From NCBI RefSeq assembly GCF_030915465.1, contig NZ_CP133267.1, positions 2,882,501 to 2,946,500 on the forward strand: a DNA stretch of 64,000 nt. Direction: 5' to 3'. The stretch's first letter is position 1, and the number at the start of each line of letters is the position of its first letter. Made by a program: the position numbers and the translations under genes. Positions 28,282 to 37,270 of the stretch are shown in pieces. The stretch is from Neobacillus sp. PS3-34. Its GTDB lineage: Bacteria > Bacillota > Bacilli > Bacillales > Cytobacillaceae. The notes under the pieces are model-generated. The model was not told the DNA's origin, searched no databases, and was given only the letters and a program-made list of their open reading frames with translations.

Positions 28282-28312
28282 AGCCTTTGCCGCATCTGGC
28301 AAAGGCTTTTTA
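28282..28312 (+). terminator. Intrinsic terminator after prfB
   Basis: Arms AGCCTTTGCC (28282-28291) and GGCAAAGGCT (28298-28307), then TTTTTAT. Confidence 0.93.
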
Positions 28313-28314
28313 TA

Positions 28315-28413
28315 TTAAGCACTCTTCTTCTTTGATCGTTCACACAGCAGCTTCAGGATAAACTGCTTGTCCTGCGCACTTAACATTCTCCAGCTTCCTG
28401 CCTTAATCTTCAT
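28315..28413 (-). CDS. Hypothetical small basic protein (32 residues)
   Basis: Short ORF MKIKAGSWRMLSAQDKQFIL at the N terminus, ending KKKSA. The ATG at 28413 has AAGGGGTG 6-7 bases upstream on the minus strand, a good ribosome site. It is highly charged (many Lys/Arg), probably one amphipathic helix, with no signal peptide. No family is recognised. Its stop is only a few bases from the prfB terminator, which could also serve it. Codon usage is ordinary. It may be real or chance; the ribosome site is the main support. Confidence 0.45.
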   Translation of the reverse strand: MKIKAGSWRMLSAQDKQFILKLLCERSKKKSA

Positions 28414-28640
28414 GAAAAACACCCCTTATTCAGATTTATTATCTTCAAGCCATAATAGTTGAATTTTCGATGGTGTATCACGTGTTGGCATTTCATACTT
28501 AGATAATACCGCCATTTTCCGGAAATGAAACAACAAAAATTCCTACAAATACCGACGGCAGGCCTGTTGAACGCTGTAGGCATAGCGAATTCGACGGAAA
28601 CCAGTCCATTCGTGTCAAAACCTACCGAAAAATAATGGAA
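28414..28640. other. Intergenic stretch without recognised gene
   Basis: No ORF with a ribosome site. Contains short inverted repeats (TTCCGGAA at about 28518-28525) but no recognisable element. Confidence 0.5.
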
Positions 28641-28662
28641 AAAGCCGCCTTAAAGGCGGCCT
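28641..28662 (-). terminator. Terminator behind the DsrE remnant
   Basis: GCCGCCTTTAAGGCGGC palindromic hairpin; read leftward it is followed by TTTTTCC. It retains terminator form although only a gene fragment lies upstream. Confidence 0.7.
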
Positions 28663-28668
28663 CCACAC

Positions 28669-28735
28669 TCAGATATACAAATTCAAACGAGATTCTTCAG
28701 CATGCTCTGAATTCCGCTTGGTTACGCCATGGAGC
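28669..28735 (-). pseudogene. Remnant of a DsrE-domain gene 3' end
   Basis: Read leftward, the sequence encodes HAEESRLNLYI followed by a stop. The DsrE domain of the enzyme at 30050-32487 ends DAEESRLNLFI. At DNA level, 31 of 33 bases (28671-28703 versus 30052-30084) agree, then similarity fades. There is no start codon or upstream domain, so this is a duplicated or recombined tail, still followed by a terminator. Confidence 0.6.
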
Positions 28736-28746
28736 CTGAGTTAATT

Positions 28747-29814
28747 TTATTCTTTATTTCTCTCAATAATGGCATCACATTTCATGATCATCACATTAAG
28801 AGAAGCCATTAAATCAATATCGTAAAATTCCCCTATAGAGAGCTTTTTACCTGTATTATCTTTAAAAATGCGTACCTTTGGCCGCTGTGGATGTTGTTTG
28901 TCATGTCCGATGACGACTCCTGTTTCCCCTGTATTGAGAATGACAGTAACCCCAATTGGATAAATGGCGACAGCATGCTTAAAAGCTTCAACAACCTTTT
29001 TGTGATATCGCGTAAAAGTTCTGCCAACAATGACTTCCATTGCCTCGTGAGGCAATAAGAACTTCTTCGTAATTAAATAATCAAATGCTTCTGCCACACT
29101 GACTATTTTTGCATACAGATGGATATTGTTCCCCTTTAAACCTCGAGGGAAGCCAGTGCCATCTACATTTTCATGATGTTGATAGGCACAGTGGGCAATA
29201 AGCAGATTGAATTCACGCTCTGCCCTCAATAATTCAAAGCCTATCTCGGGATGCTTTTCCCATTCAATTTCATCCTTTGATTTATTGAATTTTCCAATGT
29301 CGTGGAAAAGGGCACCCAAGCCTAAAGTCTGGAGTTCCTTTTCCTTAAGGCCCATATACTTCCCCATTGAAATAGAATAGAGACTTGTGTTTATGCTATG
29401 TTCAAAGGTTTCTCCGCTTGATGTTTGCATATGGGTAAGCAGATTCAATAGGTGTTTGGAATTTTGCATTTCATTTAGTATTTCATTAAAAACATCTGTA
29501 AGGTTTTTTATTAATCTAACCCGTCCTACACCATTGTTTTTCCTGGTTTTATTTTGTTTAAGATCTGTAAATACTTCCGCTAGTTTTTCCGTTGTTTCAA
29601 AACGGAGCTTAGGGGAAATAGTATCTTCCACCGCTATATCCTCTGTCATTTCTGATTTTACATAGACATGATTTATTTTCTTATCCTTCAGCCTATTGAT
29701 AAACAGGGGCGAAAGAACTGTTCCCTCATTCAATAAAACCCTGTTGTTTTCATCAAAAATAGGTTTTGCTAGGATTAGGCCATCTTCACAACCAACAAGA
29801 GAAACCAACCTCAT
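28747..29814 (-). CDS. HD-GYP domain protein (predicted cyclic-di-GMP phosphodiesterase)
   Basis: Cytoplasmic protein of 355 residues. The N-terminal 90 residues resemble the DUF3391-like region often preceding HD-GYP. The HD domain has the metal-binding LFHDIGK (HD at residues 171-172) and the diagnostic HHENVDGTGFPRG (213-225), a variant of the HHExxDGxGYP motif with Phe for Tyr. Metal ligands appear complete, so phosphodiesterase activity on cyclic di-GMP is plausible. ATG 29814 lacks a strong ribosome site. It is monocistronic as far as can be seen. Target process is unknown; motility or biofilm control is a family-level expectation. Confidence 0.85.
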   Translation of the reverse strand: MRLVSLVGCEDGLILAKPIFDENNRVLLNEGTVLSPLFINRLKDKKINHVYVKSEMTEDIAVEDTISPKLRFETTEKLAEVFTDLKQNKTRKNNGVGRVRLIKNLTDVFNEILNEMQNSKHLLNLLTHMQTSSGETFEHSINTSLYSISMGKYMGLKEKELQTLGLGALFHDIGKFNKSKDEIEWEKHPEIGFELLRAEREFNLLIAHCAYQHHENVDGTGFPRGLKGNNIHLYAKIVSVAEAFDYLITKKFLLPHEAMEVIVGRTFTRYHKKVVEAFKHAVAIYPIGVTVILNTGETGVVIGHDKQHPQRPKVRIFKDNTGKKLSIGEFYDIDLMASLNVMIMKCDAIIERNKE

Positions 29815-29993
29815 TTTATGCCCCCGTATGTAATATAAAGTAGATGTCAGAATAATTTTGTCATTATTGCATACAGCTGTCGATACCCAAATGAATATTT
29901 TTTTGAAAAATATGATTTATTATTTTTTTCCCAGACCGAACCCCATCTTTTATAGGTAACTTCTTCTCCTGAACGAGACAATTAATAATGGCA

Positions 29994-30038
29994 AAAAAAG
30001 CTGGCTCGAAAGGTCCTATTTATTGACCTTGAGCCAGC
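29994..30038 (-). terminator. Terminator of the CoA-disulfide reductase fusion gene
   Basis: Arms GCTGGCTC / GAGCCAGC with inner AAGGTC / GACCTT. Read leftward it ends in TTTTTT. Confidence 0.9.
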
Positions 30039-30049
30039 GTGCTGCACAC

Positions 30050-32487
30050 CTAGATAAACAAATTCAAACGGGATTCTTCAGCATCTCCCAAATAGGAAGC
30101 GACACCGCCGATATCCACGCCATCGATCAATTCCTCCTGTTTAATGCCCATAATGTCCATTGACATCGAACATGCGACAAGTTTTACGCCGGCTTCCATG
30201 GCATTTTTCATTAACGTTTCAAGGCTATCGACATTCTTTTTCTGCATGGCATGGTTAATCATCTTCGCTCCCATGCCGGCCATATTCATTTTAGAAAGCG
30301 GCAGCTCATTCACTCCTTTAGGCATCATCATCCCAAACATTTTTTCCATCATATCCTTCTCGACATGTGGAGAATCACTGCGGCGAAGGACGTTTAATCC
30401 CCAGAAAGTAAAGAACATCGTCACTTTTTTGTCCATGGCAGCTGCCCCGCAGGCAATAATAAAGGACGCAATCGTTTTATCGAGATCTCCGCTGAAGACA
30501 ACCATGGTCGTGCCATCCTTGGCATTGGATACTGTCAAAGGTGCTGAAGATGCATCGCCCTTTTGAATAAATGCTTTGAATTTTTTATCTTCAAATTTTG
30601 ATTCAATCAGCGGATTTCCGGTTTTCTCTGCCCAAGCTTTAATGTCCTTCGCGAACCCTGGATCTGTTGCATGGACTTCCAGCACATCCCCGGCCTTCAT
30701 CCCATCAATCGTTTTATAAACCTGCATAATCGGCTGGGCACTGCACCTGCCGCATGCATCGACTAAAATGGTTTCAGAAGGTTTGGTATGCTGGCGACTC
30801 CCGAATCACTGATAGGGGTGCTGCAGTTGTTTAATTTAGCAGGTTCAAAAACACAGGAATAGGTTTTATAGCCGCCATCCAGGTTTTTCACCTTGATGCC
30901 ATGCTGGGTAAGGATACGTGCCGCTAAATAGCCGCGCAAGCCTACCTGGCAGGAAACATAAACCGTTTCATCCTTTGGAAGTTCATCGACTCTGTCGCGA
31001 AGTTCTCCTAATGGTATATTAATGGACCCTTTAATGAAGCCCATTTCCCACTCAATGGGTTCGCGGACATCTATTAGGAGTCCACCATTTGCCACGATTT
31101 CATCTATTTCATGCCATTGGACCGTTTCCACGAGTCCTTCGGCAATATTGGAAGCTGCATAGCCAGCCATATTGACGGGATCCTTGGCTGAAGAGTAGGG
31201 AGGTGCATAGGCAAGCTCTAAATCAGGCAAATCAAAAATGGTCAGCCCCCCTTTGATCGCGGTTGCGATGACATCAATCCTCTTATCGGCGCCATCATAT
31301 GAAACAGCCTGCGCTCCAAAGATTTTTCCGCTTTCTTTTTCAAAAATCAGCTTCAATGCGATAGGAAAAGAGCCAGGATAATAACCGGCATGTGAACCAG
31401 GGTGAACATGGACGACTTCATAGACAATTCCATGCCGTTTTAATGTTTTTTCATTGTTTCCTGTTGCTGCCACGGTCATATCGAAAACCTTGGCAATTGA
31501 TGTTCCAAGTGTTCCAGGGTATCTGGATTTAATGCCATGAATATGGTCAGCGGCGATTCTGCCCTGGCGGTTAGCCGGCCATGCAAGCGGGATTTGTGTC
31601 GGCTGCCCATTGATGAAATCCTTCACTTCAATGGCGTCTCCGATTGCATAAATGCTAGGATCCTCAGTTTGTAAGTATTCATTTACCTGAATACCGCCGC
31701 GTTCTCCAATTTGTAGACCTACACCAATGGCGAGCTGGTTTTCCGGCTTCACACCGATCGCAAGGATGATCATATCTGTGTCAATTGCCTGGCCGCTGTT
31801 GAGCCTGACGACCTTCCCGTTATTTTCAAAAGCAGATACGCCGTCTTTAAGAATTAAGTTAACTCCTTTTTCACGGAGGTGTGCTTGTAAAATTGATGCC
31901 ATTTCAAAGTCGATAGGTGCCATGATTTGATCTGACATTTCGATTAAGGTTACTTCGATGCCCAAATCCCAAAGGTTTTCAGCCATTTCAATTCCGATGA
32001 ATCCGCCGCCAATGACAGTTGCCTTTTTAGGCTTATGGTTATCGGTATAGGCTTTAATTTTGTCAGTGTCCGGAATATTTCTTAATGTAAACAGTGCTTC
32101 CGCCTCTTCGATGCCTGGAATGGCAGGCTTAATTGGACTCGCTCCAGGTGAGAGGACAAGATAATCGAATGATTCTTTATATTGTTCGCCAGTTTTTAAA
32201 TTTTTGACGGAAACGGTTTTGTGTTCTCTGTTAATGTCGATTACTTCGCTAAGGTTACGGATGTCGAGATTAAACTTTTTAGACATTCCTACTACAGTTT
32301 GTACTAAAAGCTTGCTGCGGTCAGCAATCGTGCCGCCTATATAATAGGGGAGACCGCAATTTGCGAAGGAAATGTATTCGCCCCGTTCAAACATGATGAT
32401 TTCTGCCTGCTCATCCAATCTGCGCAGTCTTGCCGCTGTTGTAGCGCCGCCCGCGACACCGCCAACGATTATAATTTTCTTTGCCAT
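30050..32487 (-). CDS. CoA-disulfide reductase-rhodanese-TusA-DsrE fusion (one frameshift)
   Basis: Persulfide/CoA-disulfide handling flavoenzyme. Residues 1-450: FAD/NAD(P)H reductase with GGVAGGATTAARLRR, active-site Cys44 in FANCGLPYY, and the NAD site ATVIGGGFIGIEMAE. Residues about 470-550: rhodanese with VYVSCQVGLRGY carrying the catalytic Cys. After a break near 30779 (one base missing): a TusA-like segment (VDACGRCSAQPIMQVYKTIDGM) and a DsrE/F domain ending GDAEESRLNLFI. The whole of about 811 residues matches the long CoADR-Rhd form of Bacillus. The C-terminal part starts without a ribosome site, which favours a fusion. The TusA Cys motif CGRCSAQP deviates from the usual CGxxCPxP and may hide further small errors. 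Confidence 0.82.
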
Positions 32488-32744
32488 AATTGAAGCACTT
32501 CCTTCAAATGTTTTTCTCTACATGGATAGTATAAATTTTTATGTTATATAGGGGTAGGGGTATATAAATAGTGTCAAAAAATGTTCACACTTCCATTCAC
32601 CAATTAGACAAACATGGAATCCTATTTATTACGTTAAAGCAGTAATCTGTTGGCATTTACACCTTTTTTTAGCCATGCTATACTCACTTTCGGCTAGAAA
32701 GTAAACACTATAAAGGAAATTATTATTTAAGGGGTTATGCTAAC
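32488..32744. promoter_or_regulatory. Divergent promoter region with C-tract operator-like site
   Basis: On the minus strand, TTGACA (32577-32572) is followed by TATATACCCCTACCCCTATATA (32546-32567), with the C tracts between -35 and the next AT-rich block. CsoR/CstR-family repressors bind such C/G-tract sites, and CstR controls CoA-disulfide-reductase/rhodanese genes in Staphylococcus, so control of the persulfide enzyme by a CstR-like protein is plausible. No such regulator gene is in the window. Confidence 0.4.
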
Positions 32745-33608
32745 ATGAAACGGAAACGGACTTTCCATGTCAATTCCGGCGCGGAAATCGCACTTGAATA
32801 TGTATTTGTATTAATAGGTTCAGCTATAATCGCACTTGCTTTTAACGTCTTTTTGCTTCCTAATAAAATTGCGTCCGGAGGCGTCAGTGGTATCAGTACG
32901 ATCCTTCATTCAACTTTGGGGTGGGAACCGGCTTATGTCCAATGGGCATTCAATATCCCGCTCTTCATAGCGGGTGTTATTTTCCTCGGCAAACAATTTG
33001 GAGTGAAAACGCTTGTGGGCACTATTTTTCTGCCGGCAGTGGTTTTTCTAACTAACGGAGTGGAACCATGGACACATAATTCGCTCCTTGCTGCCTTATT
33101 TGGAGGAATTGGTGTCGGCCTGGGGCTCGGGATTGTTTTCCGAGGCAGGGCTTCAACAGGAGGAACAGACCTGGCCGCGCAAATCATCAACAAATATACA
33201 GGCTTCACTCTTGGTACCTGTGTCGTCCTGATTGACGGGCTGATTGTTTTAACAGCAGCTATGGTGTTTGATATAGAACGTGGTTTATATGCGCTTATCG
33301 CACTGTATGTCACCAGTAAAACAATTGACCTTGTGCAGGTCGGTTTCGGCCGGTCTAAGATGGCTATGATCATTACCAATAAGCAAGAAGAAGTTCGTGA
33401 AGGAATTTTGAATAAAATTGACCGTGGTGTGACAAAACTATCAGCATATGGGGGATTTACCGATCATGAACGTCCGGTGCTCATGTGTGTCGTCGACCAG
33501 ACAGAGTTCACCAAATTGAAACAATTGGTAAAAACCCTTGATCCATCTGCATTTGTGGTCGTAATGGATGCAGCAGAAGTACTTGGTGAGGGTTTCAAAC
33601 GGGCTTAG
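32745..33608 (+). CDS. yvjA: YitT-family membrane protein (YvjA)
   Basis: Integral-membrane protein of 287 residues: five to six N-terminal helices (YitT/DUF161, about residues 17-200, with LPNKIASGGVSGIS and the GGTDLAAQI loop) and a cytosolic C-terminal DUF2179 domain (about 210-285). The function of the family is unknown; it is often called a 5-TM membrane protein. The start is ATG 32745. Its place directly before cccB and ftsE equals yvjA of B. subtilis, which supports the name. Confidence 0.88.
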   Translation: MKRKRTFHVNSGAEIALEYVFVLIGSAIIALAFNVFLLPNKIASGGVSGISTILHSTLGWEPAYVQWAFNIPLFIAGVIFLGKQFGVKTLVGTIFLPAVVFLTNGVEPWTHNSLLAALFGGIGVGLGLGIVFRGRASTGGTDLAAQIINKYTGFTLGTCVVLIDGLIVLTAAMVFDIERGLYALIALYVTSKTIDLVQVGFGRSKMAMIITNKQEEVREGILNKIDRGVTKLSAYGGFTDHERPVLMCVVDQTEFTKLKQLVKTLDPSAFVVVMDAAEVLGEGFKRA

Positions 33609-33658
33609 TATTGGTATAATTATCTAGGATTTCAACTTTTTAAAGGGGGGAATAGAAT

Positions 33659-33979
33659 ATGAAAACAAAGCTACTTGCACTGATGATGGGAACTTCACTT
33701 GTGCTCGCTGCCTGCGGCGGCGCAAGTGATAATAAAGGTGGCGGCAATGATACGGCGTCTGGCGGCGATGCGGAAAAAATCTTCTCGCAAAAATGCTCTA
33801 CCTGCCACGGTGGAAATCTTGAAGGCGGAATGGGTCCTAAACTAGCTGATGTTGGGTCACGCTTAACAAAGGATCAAATCAAAAACAAGATTGAACACGG
33901 CGGAGGCGGCATGCCAGAAGGCCTGCTCAAAGGTGCCGAGCTAGATAAGGTTGCGGATTGGCTGTCTAAGAAAAAGTAA
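33659..33979 (+). CDS. cccB: Cytochrome c-551 lipoprotein CccB
   Basis: Membrane-anchored small c-type cytochrome of 106 residues. A lipobox LAACGG puts the lipidated Cys at residue 19. A flexible Gly/Asp/Ser linker (20-37) leads to a monoheme domain with CSTCH (about 46-50) and the distal Met ligand in GGGMPEG (about 82). It carries electrons in the respiratory chain at the outer face of the membrane, probably to the caa3 oxidase. RBS AAAGGGGGG precedes ATG 33659. The position between yvjA and ftsE matches B. subtilis cccB. Confidence 0.93.
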   Translation: MKTKLLALMMGTSLVLAACGGASDNKGGGNDTASGGDAEKIFSQKCSTCHGGNLEGGMGPKLADVGSRLTKDQIKNKIEHGGGGMPEGLLKGAELDKVADWLSKKK

Positions 33980-34569
33980 ATAGTGCGAAAAGCGTTCTGT
34001 ACATAGGTATAGGGCGTTTTTTATTTGTGTAAAATCTCGATATTCATGTAAATGAGAGAGGATAGTACGAGTATTTCGTTCCCGCGAAATAAATGATCAT
34101 TCCCGCGAGATTATTGCAACGTTCGCGAGATTATCGTGAAATCAGGCGAGAAAATACAAAATCGCGCGAGAAAAACTTCAAAGCCCGCGAGATTATGAAA
34201 AAATATAACCGTATAAGTATTCATAAGGAGGCAGAATAGCCCATCTGCTGCGTGCTCAATAATAATTTGCTTCTCTTCCAGGCTGTCAGCCGGAAGGGTT
34301 TTAATTGTTTTTCATAAAAATTGGCGGGGGAGAAGGAGGATGGGGTGTAGATGAGAGTGGGGGAGTGCGCATAAATAGGCGTTTTCATGTCAGGCCAAGA
34401 GGTAATTGTTAGTTGAACCCGTCCGCGCGAAATAAATGATCATTCCCGCGAGATTATTGCAAAAGTTCGCGAGATTATCGTGAAATCAGGCGAGAAAAAT
34501 ACAAAATCGCACGAGAAAAACTTCAAAACCTGCGTAAATCCGCCATTCTAATAGAAAACAAGCCAAAAA
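33980..34569. repeat. Intergenic region with two phased GCGAGA repeat arrays
   Basis: No gene. Array 1: cores (CGCGAAAT, CGCGAGAT, GGCGAGAA and variants) start at 34083, 34104, 34124, 34145, 34165 and 34186, steps of 20-21 bases. Array 2: 34426, 34447, 34468, 34489, 34510 and 34531, steps of 21. The two arrays are largely copies of each other. Between them, a hairpin with CTTCC ... GGAAGGGTTTT lies at about 34276-34306. A third array is at 40320-40430. These are not CRISPRs: the conserved core is about 8-10 bases and the gaps are 11-13 bases. Confidence 0.8.
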
Positions 34570-34603
34570 AAAATTCAGGCGCCGCATCCGGCCGCCTGAA
34601 TTT
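34570..34603 (-). terminator. Intrinsic terminator of yceI
   Basis: Arms AAATTCAGGCG and CGCCTGAATTT around a GC-rich loop. Read leftward it ends in a long T run. Confidence 0.9.
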
Positions 34604-34616
34604 CCATCGATCTCTA

Positions 34617-35150
34617 TTATTCAGCTTTTGCTGCCTCAATTTGAAGGGAGATTTTGACTTTATCGCCAACAAGGACGCCGCCTGTTTCCAATGCGGAATT
34701 CCAGGTTAAGCCGTAGTCGCTGCGATTGATTATGCCTTCAGCGCTGAAACCTGCTTTTTCATTGCCCCATGGATCTTTGCCCTGGCCTTTGAAAGTAACG
34801 GTAAAGGTTTCAGATTTTGTTACGCCGTGAAGAGTTAAATCGCCTGTTACGGCATATTCACCTTCATCCTTTTTCGCGATGGAAGTGGACTGGAATACCA
34901 ATTGCGGGAATTGCTCCACGTCAAAGAAATCTGCTGTTTTTAGGTGGTTGTCGCGGTCAGCATTACGTGTATCAACACTCGATAGGTCAACTGTGAAACG
35001 GATGTCTGCAGTTGTCAGGTCTTGCGGATCCGCTTCCACTGCTGCTTCAAATTGATGGAAAGTACCTTTTACGTTAGCGATCATCATGTGGCGCACTGAG
35101 AAATCAATGCTGCTGTGAGTTGCGTCTACTGCCCATTTTGAATTTGCCAT
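34617..35150 (-). CDS. YceI-family lipocalin-like protein
   Basis: Protein of 177 residues forming an antiparallel beta barrel that binds long isoprenoid or amphiphilic ligands in characterised family members. It opens with WAVDATHSSIDFSVRHMMIANVKGTF, the canonical YceI start (residues 5-30), and has SSVDTRNADRDNHL and NRSDYGLTWN. There is no signal peptide, so it is cytoplasmic, unlike the periplasmic E. coli protein. The start is ATG 35150, with GGAGGA about 8 bases upstream; ATG 35174 is in frame but unsupported. An inverted repeat TTATCT-N8-AGATAA lies just upstream. Confidence 0.9.
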   Translation of the reverse strand: MANSKWAVDATHSSIDFSVRHMMIANVKGTFHQFEAAVEADPQDLTTADIRFTVDLSSVDTRNADRDNHLKTADFFDVEQFPQLVFQSTSIAKKDEGEYAVTGDLTLHGVTKSETFTVTFKGQGKDPWGNEKAGFSAEGIINRSDYGLTWNSALETGGVLVGDKVKISLQIEAAKAE

Positions 35151-35174
35151 ATTTATCTCCTCCAATATCATCAT

Positions 35175-35209
35175 TTATCTCAAATTAAAGATAACTTAAT
35201 TCAAGATAA
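35175..35209 (-). promoter_or_regulatory. Inverted repeat upstream of yceI (MarR/MhqR-like operator)
   Basis: TTATCT (35175-35180), 8 bases, AGATAA (35189-35194), and an extra AGATAA at 35204-35209. The arrangement resembles the B. subtilis MhqR box (ATCTC-GAATTC-GAGAT type), suggesting redox or quinone control. This is inference from similarity to the box only. Confidence 0.4.
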
Positions 35210-35550
35210 ATTATATGTTCCCGGCAAGGAAATTGTCAACTCATATTTCTGAAAATTTATAATTTTATCCAATGCAACTAAAACTCTTGATCTATGATTT
35301 TCTTCTTTAAAAAGGGAGAATTCTCTTAAAAAAAACATTTGTCGAAAGAAAAATTTGTCAGACTAGTTGTAAAATTGTCTAAAAATAGCTATCTTGAAAA
35401 GAAACTGTAATATTTTTACCGGTTTTTTCGTAGTTTTAGATGTTATAATGTGTTTGTGCGAAAAAACACACATTTTGTCAATTGGGAAATTTATTATTTA
35501 ATACCCAATCTAAACCTTTCTAGGAAATCCAAAATCTCAGGTGATTATTA
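35210..35550 (+). promoter_or_regulatory. ftsE upstream region with candidate promoter
   Basis: AT-rich, without a gene. A good -10 TATAAT at 35444-35449 has no strong -35 at the standard distance. It lies about 100 bases before ftsE. Confidence 0.42.
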
Positions 35551-36236
35551 ATGATAGAAATGCAGGAAGTGTATAAAAAATATCCCAATGGCGTAACAGC
35601 CATAAATGGAATTAACGTCCGGATTAATCAGGGCGATTTTGTTTATGTCGTCGGCGTAGTGGAGCAGGTAAGTCCACCTTTATAAAAATGATGTACCGCG
35701 AGGAAGTTCCAACAAACGGTGTCATCATGGTGAATGGTGTTAATATAGCAAAATTGAAAATGAAGAAGGTTCCTCTTTTTCGCAGAAACATCGGGGTAGT
35801 CTTTCAGGACTTCAAGCTGCTGCCCATGCTGACCGTTTATGAAAATGTCGCATTTGCACTGGAAGTAATTGAAGAAAATCCGAAGTATATCAAAAAGCGG
35901 GTAATGGAGGTTCTTGACCTCGTGAATTTGAAGCACAAGGCTAGAATGCTTCCGACTGAGCTTTCAGGCGGGGAACAGCAAAGGGTGTCGATTGCGCGTT
36001 CGATTGTCAATTCGCCGAAAGTGGTGATCGCGGACGAGCCGACAGGAAACCTTGATCCGGACACATCTTGGGAAATCATGAATATCTTCGAGGAAATCAA
36101 TACCCGGGGAACAACAGTTGTAATGGCAACGCATAACAAGGAAATCGTTAACACGATCAAGCACCGCGTCATAGCTATTGAAAGCGGGAAAATAGCTCGT
36201 GATGAGCAAAGGGGTGAGTACGGTTATGAAAGTTAG
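35551..36236 (+). CDS. ftsE: Cell-division ABC transporter ATP-binding protein FtsE (one frameshift)
   Basis: ATPase that works with FtsX to activate peptidoglycan hydrolases during elongation or division. It begins at ATG 35551 (MIEMQEVYKKYPNGVTAI) with AGGTGA upstream. The frame breaks near 35658, inside Walker A: VVGV-VEQVSP should be VVGVSGAGKSTF, restored by one added base. After it are the Q-loop FQDFKLLPMLTVYENVAFALEV, signature LSGGEQQR, Walker B VIADEPTGNLDPDT and the H-loop ATHNKE. Full length is about 228 residues, as expected. It overlaps ftsX by 11 bases. Confidence 0.95.
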
Positions 36237-37119
36237 AACCCTTGGCCGTCATGCCCGAGAAAGTATAAAAAGCATTACCAGAAACGGCTGGATGACATTT
36301 GCTTCTGTCAGCGCCGTAACAGTTACCCTTCTTTTGGTCGGTGTATTTTTCGTTATTATGATGAATCTCAATAAAGTGGGACAATCCATTGAAGAGGACG
36401 TAAAAATCCGCGTACACATCGATGTTGCTGCTAATAAACAAGACCAGCAGAAATTACAGAATCAGATTGAACAAATTCCAGAGGTAGAAAGCGTCCAGTA
36501 TTCTTCTAAAGAACAAGAGCTTAAGGATCTAATCAAAAGCCTTGGTGACGAAGGAAAAGCGTTTAAACTTTTTGAACAGGACAATCCGTTAAACGATGTA
36601 TTTATCGTAAAAACGAAAAAACCGACAGATACGATGAAGGTTGCAAAACAAATAGAAAAAATGAATTACACTGCGAAGGTTCGATACGGTCAGGGGCAGG
36701 TTGAAAAATTATTCAAGTTTATCTCAGCCAGCCGGAATGTCGGACTTGCCTTAATCATCGGCCTATTGCTTACAGCTGTGTTCTTAATCTCTAATACTAT
36801 TAAAATTACGATTGTCGCACGAAGAAGAGAAATCAGAATCATGAAGCTTGTAGGGGCTACAAATGCATTCATCCGATGGCCGTTCTTTTTGGAAGGTTTG
36901 TGGCTGGGCATTTTGGGAGCGATTATCCCTATTGTGCTCGTTTCAATGGCTTACTTCTATGCTTATGATTATCTCGCACCAAAGTTAAAAGGAAACTTCA
37001 TTCAAATCATCCCTTATGAGCCGTTTATGTATCAGGTTTCTGCGCTGCTCGTGATTATGGGCGCTATTATCGGTGTATGGGGAAGTATGATGTCAGTCAG
37101 GAAGTTCCTGAAAATCTAG
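36226..37119 (+). CDS. ftsX: Cell-division ABC transporter permease FtsX
   Basis: Membrane partner of FtsE, 297 residues: an N-terminal cytoplasmic segment (GRHARESIKSITRNGWMTFASVS), one helix, an extracellular domain (about 45-160) that contacts the hydrolase, then three helices with ARRREIRIMKLVGATNAFIRWPF, the conserved coupling region. ATG 36226 has AAAGGGGTGA about 9 bases upstream; GTG 36214 is an alternative. The extracellular loop probably activates the M23 protein encoded next. Confidence 0.95.
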   Translation: MKVRTLGRHARESIKSITRNGWMTFASVSAVTVTLLLVGVFFVIMMNLNKVGQSIEEDVKIRVHIDVAANKQDQQKLQNQIEQIPEVESVQYSSKEQELKDLIKSLGDEGKAFKLFEQDNPLNDVFIVKTKKPTDTMKVAKQIEKMNYTAKVRYGQGQVEKLFKFISASRNVGLALIIGLLLTAVFLISNTIKITIVARRREIRIMKLVGATNAFIRWPFFLEGLWLGILGAIIPIVLVSMAYFYAYDYLAPKLKGNFIQIIPYEPFMYQVSALLVIMGAIIGVWGSMMSVRKFLKI

Positions 37120-37129
37120 CAGACAAAAA

Positions 37130-37167
37130 AAATCCGGTTGGGCAGGGGGGCTGGTCCTTCCGGATTT
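37130..37167 (+). terminator. Terminator-like hairpin after ftsX
   Basis: AAATCCGG and CCGGATTT arms with a G-rich loop and a weak T tail. It may only partly stop transcription into the hydrolase gene. Confidence 0.6.
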
Positions 37168-37270
37168 AATCTAACTAATTTGACGTATCATCAACATAAA
37201 AAGTTACGATTCATCAGTTTGTAGACGATTTACCTGTACATAGGGTTACTTGGAAAGGAGAAATCGGAAA

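Noticed and set aside
30050..30727. Stand-alone DsrE/TusA gene
   Set aside because: The start would fall inside the TusA domain, after its Cys motif, with no ribosome site; the upstream frame supplies the missing part, so a fusion broken by one base is preferred.
34083..34536. CRISPR array
   Set aside because: Conserved core is only 8-10 bases, period 20-21, and the gaps are themselves similar between copies; no cas genes.
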